Assembly (NCBI GenBank): GCA_012512505.1
Contig: JAAZEB010000196.1
Coordinates: forward strand, 1 to 32,651
Length of the DNA: 32,651 nt
Source of the DNA: Armatimonadota bacterium
Lineage (GTDB): Bacteria > Armatimonadota > JAAZEB01
Reading direction: 5' to 3'
In this document: piece after piece, positions 8,103 to 16,804 of the stretch
How positions within the stretch are numbered: the first letter of the stretch is position 1
How the letters are laid out: every line of letters starts with the position of its first letter
Made by a program: the position numbers and the translations under genes
The notes under the pieces: generated by a model
Database searches by the model: none
What the model was told of the DNA's origin: nothing
Seen by the model: only the letters and a program-made list of their open reading frames with translations

Positions 8103-9197
8103 ATGGGCACACGCTATCGCGCGGCGGTGATCGGGCGCACCGGCGGCGGCGACTATGGCCACGACCTGGAGTACGCCTGGCTGAACCTGCCGGGGGTGGA
8201 GCTGGTGGCGGTGGCTGATGAAGATCCGGAGGGCTTGCGGCGGGCGCAAGCGCGCACCGGCGCCCCCCGCGGCTACACCGACTATCAGGAGATGCTGGCC
8301 CGCGAGGCGGTCCACTTCGTCAGCGTGGCGCCGCGCTGGCCCGATTGCCACGCGGCGATGGTGACCGCCTGCGCTGAGGCGGGGGTGGCCGGCGTCCTCT
8401 GTGAGAAGCCGTTCGTGCGCACGCCGGCGGAGGGCGACGCGGTGCTGGCGGCCTGCCGGCGTGCCGGCACGCGGGTGGCGGTGGCACACCAGGCGCGCGC
8501 CATACCGCAGGTGCAGCACGCCGCGCGGATGCTCGCCGAGGGCGCCCTCGGCCGGGTCCCTACCCTCGTCGGGCACGGGAAGGGCGACGCGCGCGGCGGC
8601 GGCGAGGACCTGATCGTCCTGGGCACGCATATTCTCGACCTGATGTGCTTCCTCGCCGGCAGCCCCGAGTGGGTCTTCGCGCGCGTGCAGACGGAGGGTC
8701 GCGACATCACCCTGGCCGATGCCCGCGAGCCGAGCGAGCCGGTTGGCCCCGTGGCCGGCGATAGCGTGACCGCGGTCTACGGGTTTGCCAACGGCGTCAC
8801 TGGCCTCTTCGAGTCGCACCGGGGCATGGCCGACGGGGGCCGGCGTTTCGGGCTGGAGGTGCATGGCTCCGAGGGGATCCTGGCGATCCGGGCGGGCGAG
8901 GAGTGGGCGGTGCGCTACCTCCCCCAGAGCTACTTCCCGGCGGTGGCGGCGGCCGAGTGGCAGCCCCTCCCGGCCCCGGAGTGGGAGGCGGCGCCCCGCA
9001 AGCTGCTCTTCGGCAACCAGATCCTGGCGCGCGATCTCATCGCCGCCGTTGAGGGGCAGCGCGAGCCGCTCGCGTCCGGCGCCGACGCGGTAGCCGCCCT
9101 GGAGATGATCGTCGGCGTCTATACCGCGCACCTGGCTGGCGCGCGGGTGGCTCTCCCGCTCGCCCAACGGAGCCACCCGCTGCAGTGCCAGCCGTGA
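8103..9197 (+). CDS. Gfo/Idh/MocA family NAD(P)-dependent oxidoreductase
   Basis: 364 residues. The N-terminal Rossmann fold (about 1-125) begins YRAAVIGRTGGGDYG, a looser form of the dinucleotide loop than the usual GxGxxG, and contains the family hallmark EKP (E101-K102-P103). The C-terminal alpha/beta domain has GTHILDLM (H176, D179), matching the catalytic His region. Members oxidise hydroxyls of sugars or cyclitols with NAD(P). GGGGAGGG about 6 nt upstream supports the ATG at 8103 rather than in-frame codons further upstream that would overlap the divergent isomerase gene. The enzyme should be cytosolic. It likely works with the divergent isomerase/epimerase-like neighbour. A perfect hairpin follows the stop. 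Confidence 0.9.
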   Translation: MGTRYRAAVIGRTGGGDYGHDLEYAWLNLPGVELVAVADEDPEGLRRAQARTGAPRGYTDYQEMLAREAVHFVSVAPRWPDCHAAMVTACAEAGVAGVLCEKPFVRTPAEGDAVLAACRRAGTRVAVAHQARAIPQVQHAARMLAEGALGRVPTLVGHGKGDARGGGEDLIVLGTHILDLMCFLAGSPEWVFARVQTEGRDITLADAREPSEPVGPVAGDSVTAVYGFANGVTGLFESHRGMADGGRRFGLEVHGSEGILAIRAGEEWAVRYLPQSYFPAVAAAEWQPLPAPEWEAAPRKLLFGNQILARDLIAAVEGQREPLASGADAVAALEMIVGVYTAHLAGARVALPLAQRSHPLQCQP

Positions 9198-9202
9198 TCG
9201 GC

Positions 9203-9242
9203 GGTGGCGTCGGCTCGCCTCCAGAAGCGAGCCGACGCCACC
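9203..9242. terminator. Perfect 16-bp hairpin, bidirectional terminator
   Basis: ggtggcgtcggctcgc (9203-9218) pairs without mismatch with 9227-9242 around the 8-nt loop ctccagaa. It sits between the convergent stops at 9197 and 9273. It lacks a U-run but the stem is very stable. A short direct repeat, gatgccgggcc, is found twice just after it. Confidence 0.75.
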
Positions 9243-9272
9243 CCGATGCCGGGCCGATGCCGGGCCGCCGCC

Positions 9273-11192
9273 CTACGGCACCTGGTAGCTGTAGACGTGC
9301 GAGCCACTGGCGAAGTAGATGCGGCCGTTCAGGAAGTCGCCGCCGGCGGAGATCGGCACCGGCGACTCCGCCAGCAGCGTCAGCCGGTGGGTGCGTGGCT
9401 CAACCCGGGCGATCCCTTTCACGAAGAGCACGTAGAGGGTGTTGCCCCGCCCGGGCACGAAGACGCGCGGCCCCTGGTGCGACACGCAGGGACCGAACTC
9501 AGCCCCGGTGTCAGCCTCGTGGACCACCTTCCTCGTCTCGGCGTCGAAGACGAAGAAGCGCGTGCGGTCAGCGAAGCCGTAGATCAGGCCGCTCGGGGCG
9601 CGGTAGAGGTCGGTGTAATCCTGTGCGCCGGGGAAGACGGCCTGGTGCCACTCCACCCGGTGCGTGGCCAGGTCCATCACGTACAGCTCCGCCTCGTTCG
9701 CCTTCTTCTCGCCGCCCGTGCCAGGCTGCGTCGTGGTGCCGCCCAGGAGCTTGCCACCGGGAAGCGCCACCAGGCTCATGGTCGAGTGGTCGGGCAGGAT
9801 CTCCGTGTGCTCGATCAGGGTCTGCTTCCGGGTCTCTCGATCCCAGAAGAGGAGGCCGCCGCCCGTGTAGCCGTAGCCGGGGGTGCCCGCCAGCACCACC
9901 GTCTTCCCATCCGGGTGCGCCAGCAGTTCGTGCGGCCGGTTGATCGCCGGGGCGACCTCGGCGAGGTGGAGCGGGTTGCAACCCTCCTTCTCCTTCTCCG
10001 TTGCCACCCAGGGGCGCGCCGGGTCCCACTCCAGCAGGAAGCCGCCGCCGTAGCCGCCGACGAAGAAGCGGTCTCCCTGCCGCGCCACGGTGTTCCACTG
10101 CCCGTAGCTCTCCCGGTTGGTCCAGGAATCTGTCTCCGGGTTGTAGCTGAAGAAGCGCATCGGGAAGGCGGTGCCGCCGCAGATGGTGCCGTCCGGCGCC
10201 GCAGCCAGGCCCATGATGTGCGCCCCCTCGCTCGTGTAGTCGAAGCGCACCTCCTTCGCCTGGCCGGTCTGCGGGTCCTCCACCACGAGACGGCGCTCGA
10301 CTAGGTCGCAGGTGCGTACCCTCTTGCCGTCCGGAAACTCGCGGTGGAAGAGGCCCTGATCGTTGGTGATGATCGGCTTGAGCTGGCGCTGCTCCCGCTT
10401 CCCGATCTTGCGCGCCTGCCCCCGGTAGAGCTCGATCCACTCCTCCGATCCGGAAAGCGCCTGGCCATACACCTTGCCGTCCAGGTCGCGGTAGACGGTG
10501 GCCGTGCCGCGCCCGCGCTCCTCCTCCGCCAGCAGCGGCGTTGCCTTGCCGGTGCCTGGATCAAAGGCGATGATCTGGCTGGCGGTGTTCCCCACGCCGA
10601 AGTAGATCCAGCCGGCGTCGTCGGCGGCCACCGAGCGCTGATACTGCGCCCAGGGCTGCGCGTAGACGTGGCCATAATCCTTCAGCTCGCCCGTCGCCGG
10701 GTTGAAGGAGACCACGCCGCTGTTGGGGTAGGTGACCGACCAGATGACGCCGTTGTCGTCCTCGGTCATCCCCATCGCCATCTGCGGCGCCGTCTTGCCA
10801 AAGAAGGTGAATGCCCGCTTGACCGGGTCGAACTCGACGAAGTGGCTGTTGAAGTGAGTGTAGAAGCGGTTGCGGCTCGACAGGATGGAAGCGTAGGGGC
10901 AGTCGCCCCCGGGTGGGAAGGGCATCGCGAACTCTTCGCTCTTCCCCGTTTCGGCGTCGATGAGCAGGAGGGCGTAGCTGCCCCGCTGGTCGAACAGCCA
11001 CACCAGCACCACGTTGCGGCCGTCGCCGTCGACGGTAGCCACGGTGCCGCGGTGGTTGCTGACCGGCGTTGCCACGCCGTGGTGCCGGAAGCCGTTCCCC
11101 AGTTCCTCGCTGGCGGCGGTGGCTGCCTGGGCCGCCACGCCGAGGAGCGAGATCCCCGCCGCCGCGATCACGGTCGCCAGTGGATGTGCCAT
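9273..11192 (-). CDS. Secreted beta-propeller-like protein (SMP-30/PQQ-repeat style)
   Basis: 639 residues. The N-terminus (MAHPLATVIAAAGISLLGVAAQAATA) is a signal peptide, so the product is exported. The rest is made of repeated blades with a fluctuating pattern such as VEFDPVKRAFTFFG, VVSFNPATGELKDYG, IIAFDPGTGKATPL, FFSYNPETDSWTN, LLFWDRETRKQTLI and FFVFDAETRKVVHE. This (hydrophobic)3-[DN]-P/R-x-T-x-K/E signature is typical of beta-propellers related to SMP-30, Kelch and PQQ repeats. I see no catalytic motif that names a reaction; ligand binding or a sugar lyase/lactonase role are both possible. GGGGGAGG lies about 10 nt before the ATG at 11192. The gene is about 130 nt downstream of the SDR gene on the same strand. 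Confidence 0.78.
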   Translation of the reverse strand: MAHPLATVIAAAGISLLGVAAQAATAASEELGNGFRHHGVATPVSNHRGTVATVDGDGRNVVLVWLFDQRGSYALLLIDAETGKSEEFAMPFPPGGDCPYASILSSRNRFYTHFNSHFVEFDPVKRAFTFFGKTAPQMAMGMTEDDNGVIWSVTYPNSGVVSFNPATGELKDYGHVYAQPWAQYQRSVAADDAGWIYFGVGNTASQIIAFDPGTGKATPLLAEEERGRGTATVYRDLDGKVYGQALSGSEEWIELYRGQARKIGKREQRQLKPIITNDQGLFHREFPDGKRVRTCDLVERRLVVEDPQTGQAKEVRFDYTSEGAHIMGLAAAPDGTICGGTAFPMRFFSYNPETDSWTNRESYGQWNTVARQGDRFFVGGYGGGFLLEWDPARPWVATEKEKEGCNPLHLAEVAPAINRPHELLAHPDGKTVVLAGTPGYGYTGGGLLFWDRETRKQTLIEHTEILPDHSTMSLVALPGGKLLGGTTTQPGTGGEKKANEAELYVMDLATHRVEWHQAVFPGAQDYTDLYRAPSGLIYGFADRTRFFVFDAETRKVVHEADTGAEFGPCVSHQGPRVFVPGRGNTLYVLFVKGIARVEPRTHRLTLLAESPVPISAGGDFLNGRIYFASGSHVYSYQVP

Positions 11193-11320
11193 TGCCTCGG
11201 TCCTCCCCCCGCCCCGCCCTGGCGCGGGCGCGTGTGTTCCCCTCTCATTCGCGGGGAGAGAACCGTTCCCTGCCGAACCGCTGACGCCGCCCCGAGTGGC
11301 ACGTTCGGGAATCCGTAGGG

Positions 11321-12097
11321 CTAGATCGGCTGCTTGACCGGACCAATCTGCAGGGTGTAGACGTTGCTGCGCGGCGGCTGCACCAGCACGCACCAAATGG
11401 CGTGGGCGATGTCCTCGGCCTCCAGCATCTCCCCCGCGGCCTGCTGTGCCACCTGCTCGCCGATGTCCGGCTGATCGCTGGCCAGATTGGTGCCCACGCT
11501 TCCTGGCTCCACCAGGCTGACGCGGATTCCCTCTGGCCCCAGCCGCTTGCGCAGGCTCTCGCTCAGCGCCTGGATGGCCGCCTTGGTGGCGACGTAGAGG
11601 TCGCTGCCGGCTTCGCGCACCTCGGCCGACATTGAGCCCACGTTGACGATGTGGCCGCTGCCCCTGGCGCGCATCCCCTTCACCGCCTCGCGGATGCACG
11701 CCAGGTAGCCCAGGACATTGGCGCGCAAGACGTAGTGCGCGTCGTCGTAGCTGGTCTCCAGGATGCTGCCGCCGGGCAGCGCCGCGTTGTTGATCAGAAT
11801 CTCTGGGTCGCCGAAGCGCTGCCGCGTCTCCGCGAACACCCGCAGCACCTGATCCTCGTAGGCCTGGTCGGCGACGAGACCATGGGAGTCGCCCCCCACC
11901 GCCTCCAGGTCGCGCAGCGCGTCCTTCAGCTCTTGCTCGTGCCGGCCGTAGACGACCACTTTCAGGCCCTTCTTCGCCAGCAGCAGCGCCGTTGCCCGGC
12001 CGATGCCGGTGGTGCCGCCGGTGACGAGGGCCACTTTGCCTGCCAGCTCCAGTACCTCTGGCTCATAAGGCTGCTTTGCCGCGGTGATCGTGCCCAC
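11321..12097 (-). CDS. Short-chain dehydrogenase/reductase (SDR)
   Basis: 258 residues, classical SDR length. Visible motifs are the cofactor loop TGGTTGIG (27-34), NNAA (103-106), the catalytic Asn in ANVLG (N128), the Ser in NVGSMS and YVATK (Y168, K172). It should reduce or oxidise a hydroxyl/carbonyl with NAD(P)H in the cytosol; the substrate is unknown. The start is taken as GTG at 12097, because GGGGAGG lies 5-6 nt before it; an in-frame ATG at 12151 would add a low-complexity Arg/Ala leader. The gene is divergent from the OsmC-family gene (277 nt apart) and upstream of the secreted propeller gene, possibly in one transcript with it. Confidence 0.9.
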   Translation of the reverse strand: MGTITAAKQPYEPEVLELAGKVALVTGGTTGIGRATALLLAKKGLKVVVYGRHEQELKDALRDLEAVGGDSHGLVADQAYEDQVLRVFAETRQRFGDPEILINNAALPGGSILETSYDDAHYVLRANVLGYLACIREAVKGMRARGSGHIVNVGSMSAEVREAGSDLYVATKAAIQALSESLRKRLGPEGIRVSLVEPGSVGTNLASDQPDIGEQVAQQAAGEMLEAEDIAHAIWCVLVQPPRSNVYTLQIGPVKQPI

Positions 12098-12373
12098 GCT
12101 TGCCTCCCCTCGCGTGCCTGCTGCGCCGGCGTCCCGCCTCACCGGCGCCACCCCGCGTCGGCTATGCTACCCATCCCATCCGGGCGCCAATCCCGGTGCC
12201 TGCCGGCTGTTGGCAGCAGCAGGTGACTGCCTGGCGCGGGCGAAACTGCTGGAGCGGCAGGCCCCGGGCGCGGCGGGCGGCGGCCACCGGTGGCTCATCC
12301 GCGCGGTGGGGTGTTTCGCCGTCGGCGAGTGCCTGCCGAAGGAGTACCCAGGAGCAGGTGGGAGGGGAAGCGC

Positions 12374-12790
12374 ATGAACGCCTCAGTGGTGTGGACGCAA
12401 GACCTCAGCTTCACCGGCACGGCCGACTCCGGCTTCCACGTTCCCCTGGGGGCGGCGATGGAGGCGGGGGGTGGCGAGGATGGCTTCCGGCCGATGGAGC
12501 TGCTGCTGGTGGGCCTGGCCGGCTGCACGGCGATGGATGTGATCGCCATCCTCAGGAAGCAGCGCCAGGAGGTAACCAGCTTTGAAGTGAAGGTGCGCGG
12601 CGAGCGTGCCGCCAACCACCCGCGCGTCTTCACCACCATCGAGCTGGAATACCACGTGCGCGGGCGCGGCATCAATCGCGCTGCCGTGGAAAAGGCGATT
12701 GCTCTCTCCGAGACCAAGTACTGCTCGGCCATCGCGATGCTGCGCCAGAGCGCTTCCGTCCGGCACCGCTACCAGATTCTAGAGGAGTGA
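12374..12790 (+). CDS. OsmC family protein
   Basis: 138 residues, the usual length for OsmC/YhfA-type proteins, which act as thiol-dependent organic-hydroperoxide reductases or remain uncharacterised. The two conserved cysteines are present: C51 in LAGCTAMDV and C117 in TKYCSAIAML, along with the RPMELLL block (E42) that contributes to the active site. The ATG at 12374 has GGGAGGGGAAG directly upstream; an in-frame ATG at 12290 lacks this. The gene is cytosolic, convergent with the ferredoxin gene, and separated from it by a hairpin. A redox role with the neighbouring ferredoxin is only a guess. Confidence 0.9.
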   Translation: MNASVVWTQDLSFTGTADSGFHVPLGAAMEAGGGEDGFRPMELLLVGLAGCTAMDVIAILRKQRQEVTSFEVKVRGERAANHPRVFTTIELEYHVRGRGINRAAVEKAIALSETKYCSAIAMLRQSASVRHRYQILEE

Positions 12791-12817
12791 GCGTGGTCGG
12801 GCAGGAGAGGATGAGGT

Positions 12818-12853
12818 GCCGGGGCCGGTTGTCCGGGCCGCAACGGCCCCGGC
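12818..12853. terminator. Hairpin between convergent OsmC and ferredoxin genes
   Basis: gccggggccg (12818-12827) pairs perfectly with cggccccggc (12844-12853); the intervening 16 nt can extend the stem with a bulge (ttg against caa). It is placed between the stops at 12790 and 12910, as expected for a shared terminator. No U-tract is seen. Confidence 0.6.
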
Positions 12854-12909
12854 CAGTTCCTCGCGCCGCCTACCCCGGTCGGCGCCGATTGCGTGGTGAC
12901 TGTCGCCGG

Positions 12910-13083
12910 TTACGCCGCGGAGATCGCCTCCACGGGGCACTCCACCGTACAGGCATCGCAATCGTTGCACTGCTCGGGGTCAATCACGTACGCGTCCACC
13001 CCCTCGGCGATTGCCTCGGAAGGGCAGACCGCGGCGCACGCCCCGCAGGCGGTGCACTGCTCCGCATCGATGACGTGCGGCAT
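12910..13083 (-). CDS. 2x[4Fe-4S] ferredoxin
   Basis: 57 residues, the length of clostridial-type bacterial ferredoxins. Two complete cluster motifs are present: CTACGACAAVCP and CNDCDACTVECP, each C-x2-C-x2-C-x3-C-P, so it should carry two [4Fe-4S] clusters and shuttle low-potential electrons in the cytosol. The ATG at 13083 has GGAGAGGAG about 7 nt upstream; a longer frame to 13146 has no such site and adds a basic tail unlike the family. It is a single gene with its own upstream region shared divergently with GH62. The partner enzyme is not in the window. Confidence 0.93.
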   Translation of the reverse strand: MPHVIDAEQCTACGACAAVCPSEAIAEGVDAYVIDPEQCNDCDACTVECPVEAISAA

Positions 13084-13271
13084 TCGGGAACTCCTCTCCT
13101 TGGTCTTGGAGCGTGAGCGGCTCTCGACGCTCCACCTCCGGAACATCCTCCCGGCGGGCGTGGTTCCCGGCGCGGCGGAGTGAGGCGACGCAGTGCGCTT
13201 GGGTCCGGATGGCCGCGAGACGGTGGCGTGGGAAGCCCACCGCGGCGGCCCGGCGTCAAAGGAGTTACGCG

Positions 13272-14336
13272 ATGGTCACCTCCAGGTCAGCGATCAGCAT
13301 CCTTAGGATGGGGCTGGTATGCTGGGGGCTCCTGGCCCTGCCGTGCGCCCTGCAGGGCCAAGGACCCAGTGTGGCGGGTGGTTCGGCCACTGAGAACCTG
13401 CTGGCCGGGCGGTTCGCATGGCGAGTTGGGCCGCCCTTGATCAGCCATCCAGAATCGACGACGGACACCTACGTCTTGATCAAAGACCCCTCTGTGGTGT
13501 ACTTCAAGCGCCGATGGCGCTTGTTCTGCTCAGTCATTCGCCAGGGGGCACCCTACCAGACGGAATACCTCTCCTTCCGTGACTGGAACAGCGTCGGGAC
13601 TGCGCGACGGCACATCCTCAGGATACACAAGGACGGTCGCTATGGTGCGCCTCAGGTGTTCTACTTCGCACCGCACCGCAAGTGGTACTTGATCTGCCAG
13701 GCGATGCACGACACGTGGAACCCTCAGTATGCCGCAGCCTATGCCACCAGCAGTGACATCACAGACCCCGAGTCCTGGAGCTCCCTGAAGCCCCTCGGCG
13801 CGCTTCCGGCCGACGGCAAGCCCGGCCTCGACTTCTGGATTATCTGCGATGACAGGAAGGCGCATCTGTTCTTTACCACCCTCGACGGGTGCATGTGGCG
13901 CGAGGAGACCAGTTTGAGCAACTTCCCCACCGAATGGTCTCGGCCGGTGCTAGCCCTTCAAGACGACATCTTTGAGGCCGCGCACATCTACCGGGTCAAG
14001 GGCATGGACCGCTACCTGGCGGTCATCGAGGCTCAGTCCGGCCATGGTTGGCGGTACTTCAAGGCCTATCTGGCTGAACGACTGGAGGGCCAATGGAAAC
14101 CGCTCGCGGCGACCAAGGAACTCGCTTTCGCCAGCATGGCCAACACGGAGCACATCGAGCCGCGATGGACCGATTGCATCAGCCACGGGGAACTGCTGCG
14201 GGCGGGCTATGATCAGCGCCTTGAAGTGGACCCGGCCAGACTGCGCTTTCTGTTCCAGGGCGTCCTTGACCGGGAGTGCCAGGGGCGCGGTTACGGTCAG
14301 ATCCCCTGGCGGCTCGGGCTCTTGACTGCCCGGTAG
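13272..14336 (+). CDS. Secreted GH62 alpha-L-arabinofuranosidase
   Basis: 354 residues with a signal peptide (about 1-30, MVTSRSAISILRMGLVCWGLL...), so exported. The five-bladed propeller of glycoside hydrolase family 62, which removes arabinofuranosyl branches from arabinoxylan, is recognisable over its whole length: LIKDPSVVYF, GAPQVFYFAP, DFWIICDD, FPTEWSRPVLALQD, FEAAHIY, ISHGELLRAGYDQ and PWRLGLLT. Expected catalytic residues are all present: D72 (base, KDPS), D187 (pKa modulator) and E307 (acid, SHGE). AAAGGAG lies 7 nt before the ATG. Hand counts of three 60-nt rows inside the gene give 32, 36 and 39 G+C, against 42 in one row of the OsmC gene, so composition may differ from its neighbours. 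GH62 is known mainly from fungi and actinobacteria, which makes acquisition by transfer plausible. Confidence 0.93.
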   Translation: MVTSRSAISILRMGLVCWGLLALPCALQGQGPSVAGGSATENLLAGRFAWRVGPPLISHPESTTDTYVLIKDPSVVYFKRRWRLFCSVIRQGAPYQTEYLSFRDWNSVGTARRHILRIHKDGRYGAPQVFYFAPHRKWYLICQAMHDTWNPQYAAAYATSSDITDPESWSSLKPLGALPADGKPGLDFWIICDDRKAHLFFTTLDGCMWREETSLSNFPTEWSRPVLALQDDIFEAAHIYRVKGMDRYLAVIEAQSGHGWRYFKAYLAERLEGQWKPLAATKELAFASMANTEHIEPRWTDCISHGELLRAGYDQRLEVDPARLRFLFQGVLDRECQGRGYGQIPWRLGLLTAR

Positions 14337-14555
14337 AAAGGGCTTCCGTCTAGCCCACGGGACGATAGGAGGGGGTCGCCGTGGGACGGCGGGTGGACTT
14401 GGAGGCGGTCTGCCCTGCGCTCGCGTCTGTGCTTGTGGTGGTACTGGGCGTGGGCGCCACCTGCCTGGCATCGCGAAAGCTACGGGTGCCTCTACGCGCT
14501 CGCTGCAGATGCGGTAGCCGCGCCGCCGCCACTGGCGCACTACCGACGGAGATGA

Positions 14556-14590
14556 CGCGCCCCTACGCCGCGCAGGATCGTAGGGGCGCG
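14556..14590. terminator. Perfect 12-bp hairpin, bidirectional terminator
   Basis: cgcgcccctacg (14556-14567) pairs exactly with cgtaggggcgcg (14579-14590) around an 11-nt loop. It separates the convergent GH62 (stop 14336) and isomerase-like (stop 14617) genes. Confidence 0.65.
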
Positions 14591-14616
14591 CGGTGGTTCG
14601 TCGGCCGGCTGCTGGC

Positions 14617-15414
14617 CTACATCGCCAGGATCTTGCGGATGGCCTGCGCGGTGGCCTCCAGCGACGCGGTGCCCGGGTCTACCTCGGAGAGAATGGCGTC
14701 GTCGTAGCCGATCTTGCGCAGCTCGGCCATCACCGCCGGGAAGTCCACATCCCCTTCCAGCAGTGGCGTCCACTCGTAGCCCTGGCGCTTGAAGTCCTTG
14801 AAGTGGACCTTCATCAGGTGCTTGCCGCAGATGCGCACCCAGTGCTCCGGGTAGCCGAAGATGGTCATGTTCCCGGTGTCGAAGAAGAGGCCGACGCGCG
14901 GGCTGGCAACCTCATCGCAGAAGTGGGCGAACTCCATCGGGCTGAGGAGGAACTTGTTCCAGACGTACTCGACGGCGACGTTGATGCCGAGCTCCTCGGC
15001 GAAGGGGGCCAGCTTCTGCAGCGCCTGCAGCGAGTTCGCGTACGCCTCGTTGTAGAACAGCTTCGGCGTCAGCGCGCCCAGCGTCAGCAGCATCGTATCG
15101 GCGCCCAGCGCCTTGCTGATGGTCAGGCAGCGCTTGATCGTGTCGAGGCTCTGCTCGCGCACGGCGGCGTCGTTGGTCATCACGTCCTTCGGCGCCTTGG
15201 TGATCATCGGGCAAACGCTCGCCACCTCGATCCCTTCGTCCATCGCCTGGCGTGCCATCCGCGTCAGTTCCGCCTCGGGGGTCTCCAGGGTGATCTCCCC
15301 GCTGTCACGGATCACCAGCTCCAGCGCCTCGTAGCCGGCCGCTTTGGCGTTCTTCAACGTCTCCTCGAAGCTCCACTGTGCCGGGGTGATGATGCAGCTC
15401 AAACCAACTTTCAT
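14617..15414 (-). CDS. Sugar phosphate isomerase/epimerase-like TIM-barrel protein
   Basis: 265 residues of the xylose-isomerase-like superfamily, close in length to hydroxypyruvate isomerase and tagatose-3-epimerase types. Candidate metal ligands are E149 (VAVEYVW), D179 (FFDTGNM), H204 (KVHFKDF) and E244 (ILSEVD). The ATG at 15414 has GAGGAG about 7 nt upstream, and the protein begins directly with strand 1 (MKVGLSCII). It is cytosolic with no signal peptide. It is convergent with the GH62 gene and divergent from the YhaM-like gene. The identity of the sugar is unknown; ketohexose or keto-pentose epimerisation is the commonest role for such proteins. Confidence 0.88.
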   Translation of the reverse strand: MKVGLSCIITPAQWSFEETLKNAKAAGYEALELVIRDSGEITLETPEAELTRMARQAMDEGIEVASVCPMITKAPKDVMTNDAAVREQSLDTIKRCLTISKALGADTMLLTLGALTPKLFYNEAYANSLQALQKLAPFAEELGINVAVEYVWNKFLLSPMEFAHFCDEVASPRVGLFFDTGNMTIFGYPEHWVRICGKHLMKVHFKDFKRQGYEWTPLLEGDVDFPAVMAELRKIGYDDAILSEVDPGTASLEATAQAIRKILAM

Positions 15415-15571
15415 GGTGTATCTCCTCACGGTGCAGGTGGCCGAAAGCCCTCGCCGTTCCCGCTGCCCGCGTACTCGGACGAGCAACGCGGGCTATGACA
15501 CAGGTTAGCTGCCGCGGGCGCGAGTCCTGTTGGCGGAAGGTGAGCCGGCGCCTGGCAAACGGCGGTTTGCA

Positions 15572-15600
15572 TTGACAGGCAGCCGGCCGGCGGCTACAAT
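15572..15600 (+). promoter_or_regulatory. Near-consensus sigma-70-type promoter
   Basis: TTGACA (15572-15577), a 17-nt spacer and TACAAT (15595-15600). The -35 and the spacing match consensus and the -10 differs by one base. Transcription should start near 15607 and give a leader of about 110 nt before the YhaM-like gene at 15716. Confidence 0.8.
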
Positions 15601-15715
15601 GGCGAGTGGAGCGACCTCCAGCCACACGGCGCCAAGGCCGTGGTGCGCCCCGGCGCGAGACGGGCCGCTGCTTGCACCCGGCGGTGTGGCAACCACCGTT
15701 CCCGACGGGAAGTGT

Positions 15716-16756
15716 ATGGCTCGCAAGCGCAAACGCCCCCTGATCTTCGTGTGCGACCTGACGCCTGGAACGACGGTCGACTCCTGCTTTTTCCTGCGCC
15801 AGATCGCCCCCAACGCCGGCAACGGCCCGAAGCTGCGCGCGCGCATTTGGGATCGCACCGGCGAGGCCGCCCTGATCGTCTGGGAGTGGGACCCCCGCGT
15901 TGCCCTGGCCGATGGGCCATACCGGGTGGTGGGAACGGTGGGCACCTACGCGGGCAGCGTGCAGGTGTGCGCCGACCGCCTGGAGGCGTGCCCACTTGAG
16001 GCCGACCTGATGGAGCTGCTGCCGGCGGCCCCGCGCCCCATCGCCGCCATGTGGGCCGACCTGGAGCGGCTGTGCGCCGGCTGCGGCAGCCCACCCCTGC
16101 GGGCGCTCTTCAACCTCATCCTGGCCGACCAGGCTTTGTGCGAGCGCTGGCAACAGGCCCCCGCCGCCGTGCGCCATCACCATGCCTACCTCGGCGGCCT
16201 GCTGGAGCACTCCCTCGGCGTGGCGCGGGTGGCCCTCGCCATCGCCGACCACTACCCGGCCTTGGATCGCGATCTGCTCCTGGCCGGCGCTTTGCTGCAC
16301 GACCTCGGCAAGACGGAGGCCTACCGCATCCAGGGCACGCCCGACATGACCGACCAGGGCCGCCTCCTGGGCCACGTCTACCCCGGCGCGTACCTCGTTC
16401 ACCGCTTCATCGAGCGCCTCCCTGACTTCCCACCCGAACTGCGCGACCGCCTGCTGCACCTGATCGGCAGCCACCACGGCGAGCGGCAGTTTGGCGTGCT
16501 GGAGGTGCCAAAGACCCCGGAGGCGGTGGTGCTCCACTACGCCGATAACGTCGACGCCAAGCTGAGCGCCGTCTTCGCCGCCTGTCAGCAGGCCAACGGC
16601 CAGGCGTGGACCGCCCCGGTGCGCTCGCTGCAGGACGAGCGCGTCTTCGTCGGCAGCGGCAATGCCGCCCCGGCCATGCCCGACCCGGGCACCCTCGACC
16701 TCCTGGACGATCCCTTCCAGGGCAGCCTTTTTGCCTGCGACGACCCCGACGCCTGA
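15716..16756 (+). CDS. YhaM-like HD-domain 3'-5' exoribonuclease
   Basis: 346 residues. Residues about 8-95 form an OB-fold nucleic-acid-binding domain (LTPGTTVDSCFFLRQI...LRARIWDRTG). Residues about 150-290 are an HD phosphohydrolase domain with LLEHSLGVA (H165), ALLHDLGKTE (H195-D196), LLGHVYPG (H220), SHHGE (H253/H254) and ADNVDAKL (D277). This order is that of YhaM/CBF1, a metal-dependent 3'-5' exonuclease acting on RNA and DNA. The ATG at 15716 is chosen because the protein then begins just before the OB fold; GGGAAG is a modest ribosome site. Upstream in-frame codons reach into the promoter. It is followed after 48 nt by the sirtuin gene, so the two are probably one transcript. Confidence 0.88.
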   Translation: MARKRKRPLIFVCDLTPGTTVDSCFFLRQIAPNAGNGPKLRARIWDRTGEAALIVWEWDPRVALADGPYRVVGTVGTYAGSVQVCADRLEACPLEADLMELLPAAPRPIAAMWADLERLCAGCGSPPLRALFNLILADQALCERWQQAPAAVRHHHAYLGGLLEHSLGVARVALAIADHYPALDRDLLLAGALLHDLGKTEAYRIQGTPDMTDQGRLLGHVYPGAYLVHRFIERLPDFPPELRDRLLHLIGSHHGERQFGVLEVPKTPEAVVLHYADNVDAKLSAVFAACQQANGQAWTAPVRSLQDERVFVGSGNAAPAMPDPGTLDLLDDPFQGSLFACDDPDA

Positions 16757-16804
16757 GGCCGTTCACGGCAGGATTGGGCCGCTGCCGCGTCGAAGTGCCT
16801 CCCT

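Noticed and set aside
14381-14707. Open frame starting GTG with a strong AGGAGGGGG upstream and one hydrophobic helix (VLVVVLGVGATCLA).
   Set aside because: It runs through the 14556-14590 hairpin and 91 nt into the convergent isomerase gene, and after residue 35 it is Arg/Ala/Ser-rich with no family. A short truncated membrane protein remains possible but is not supported.
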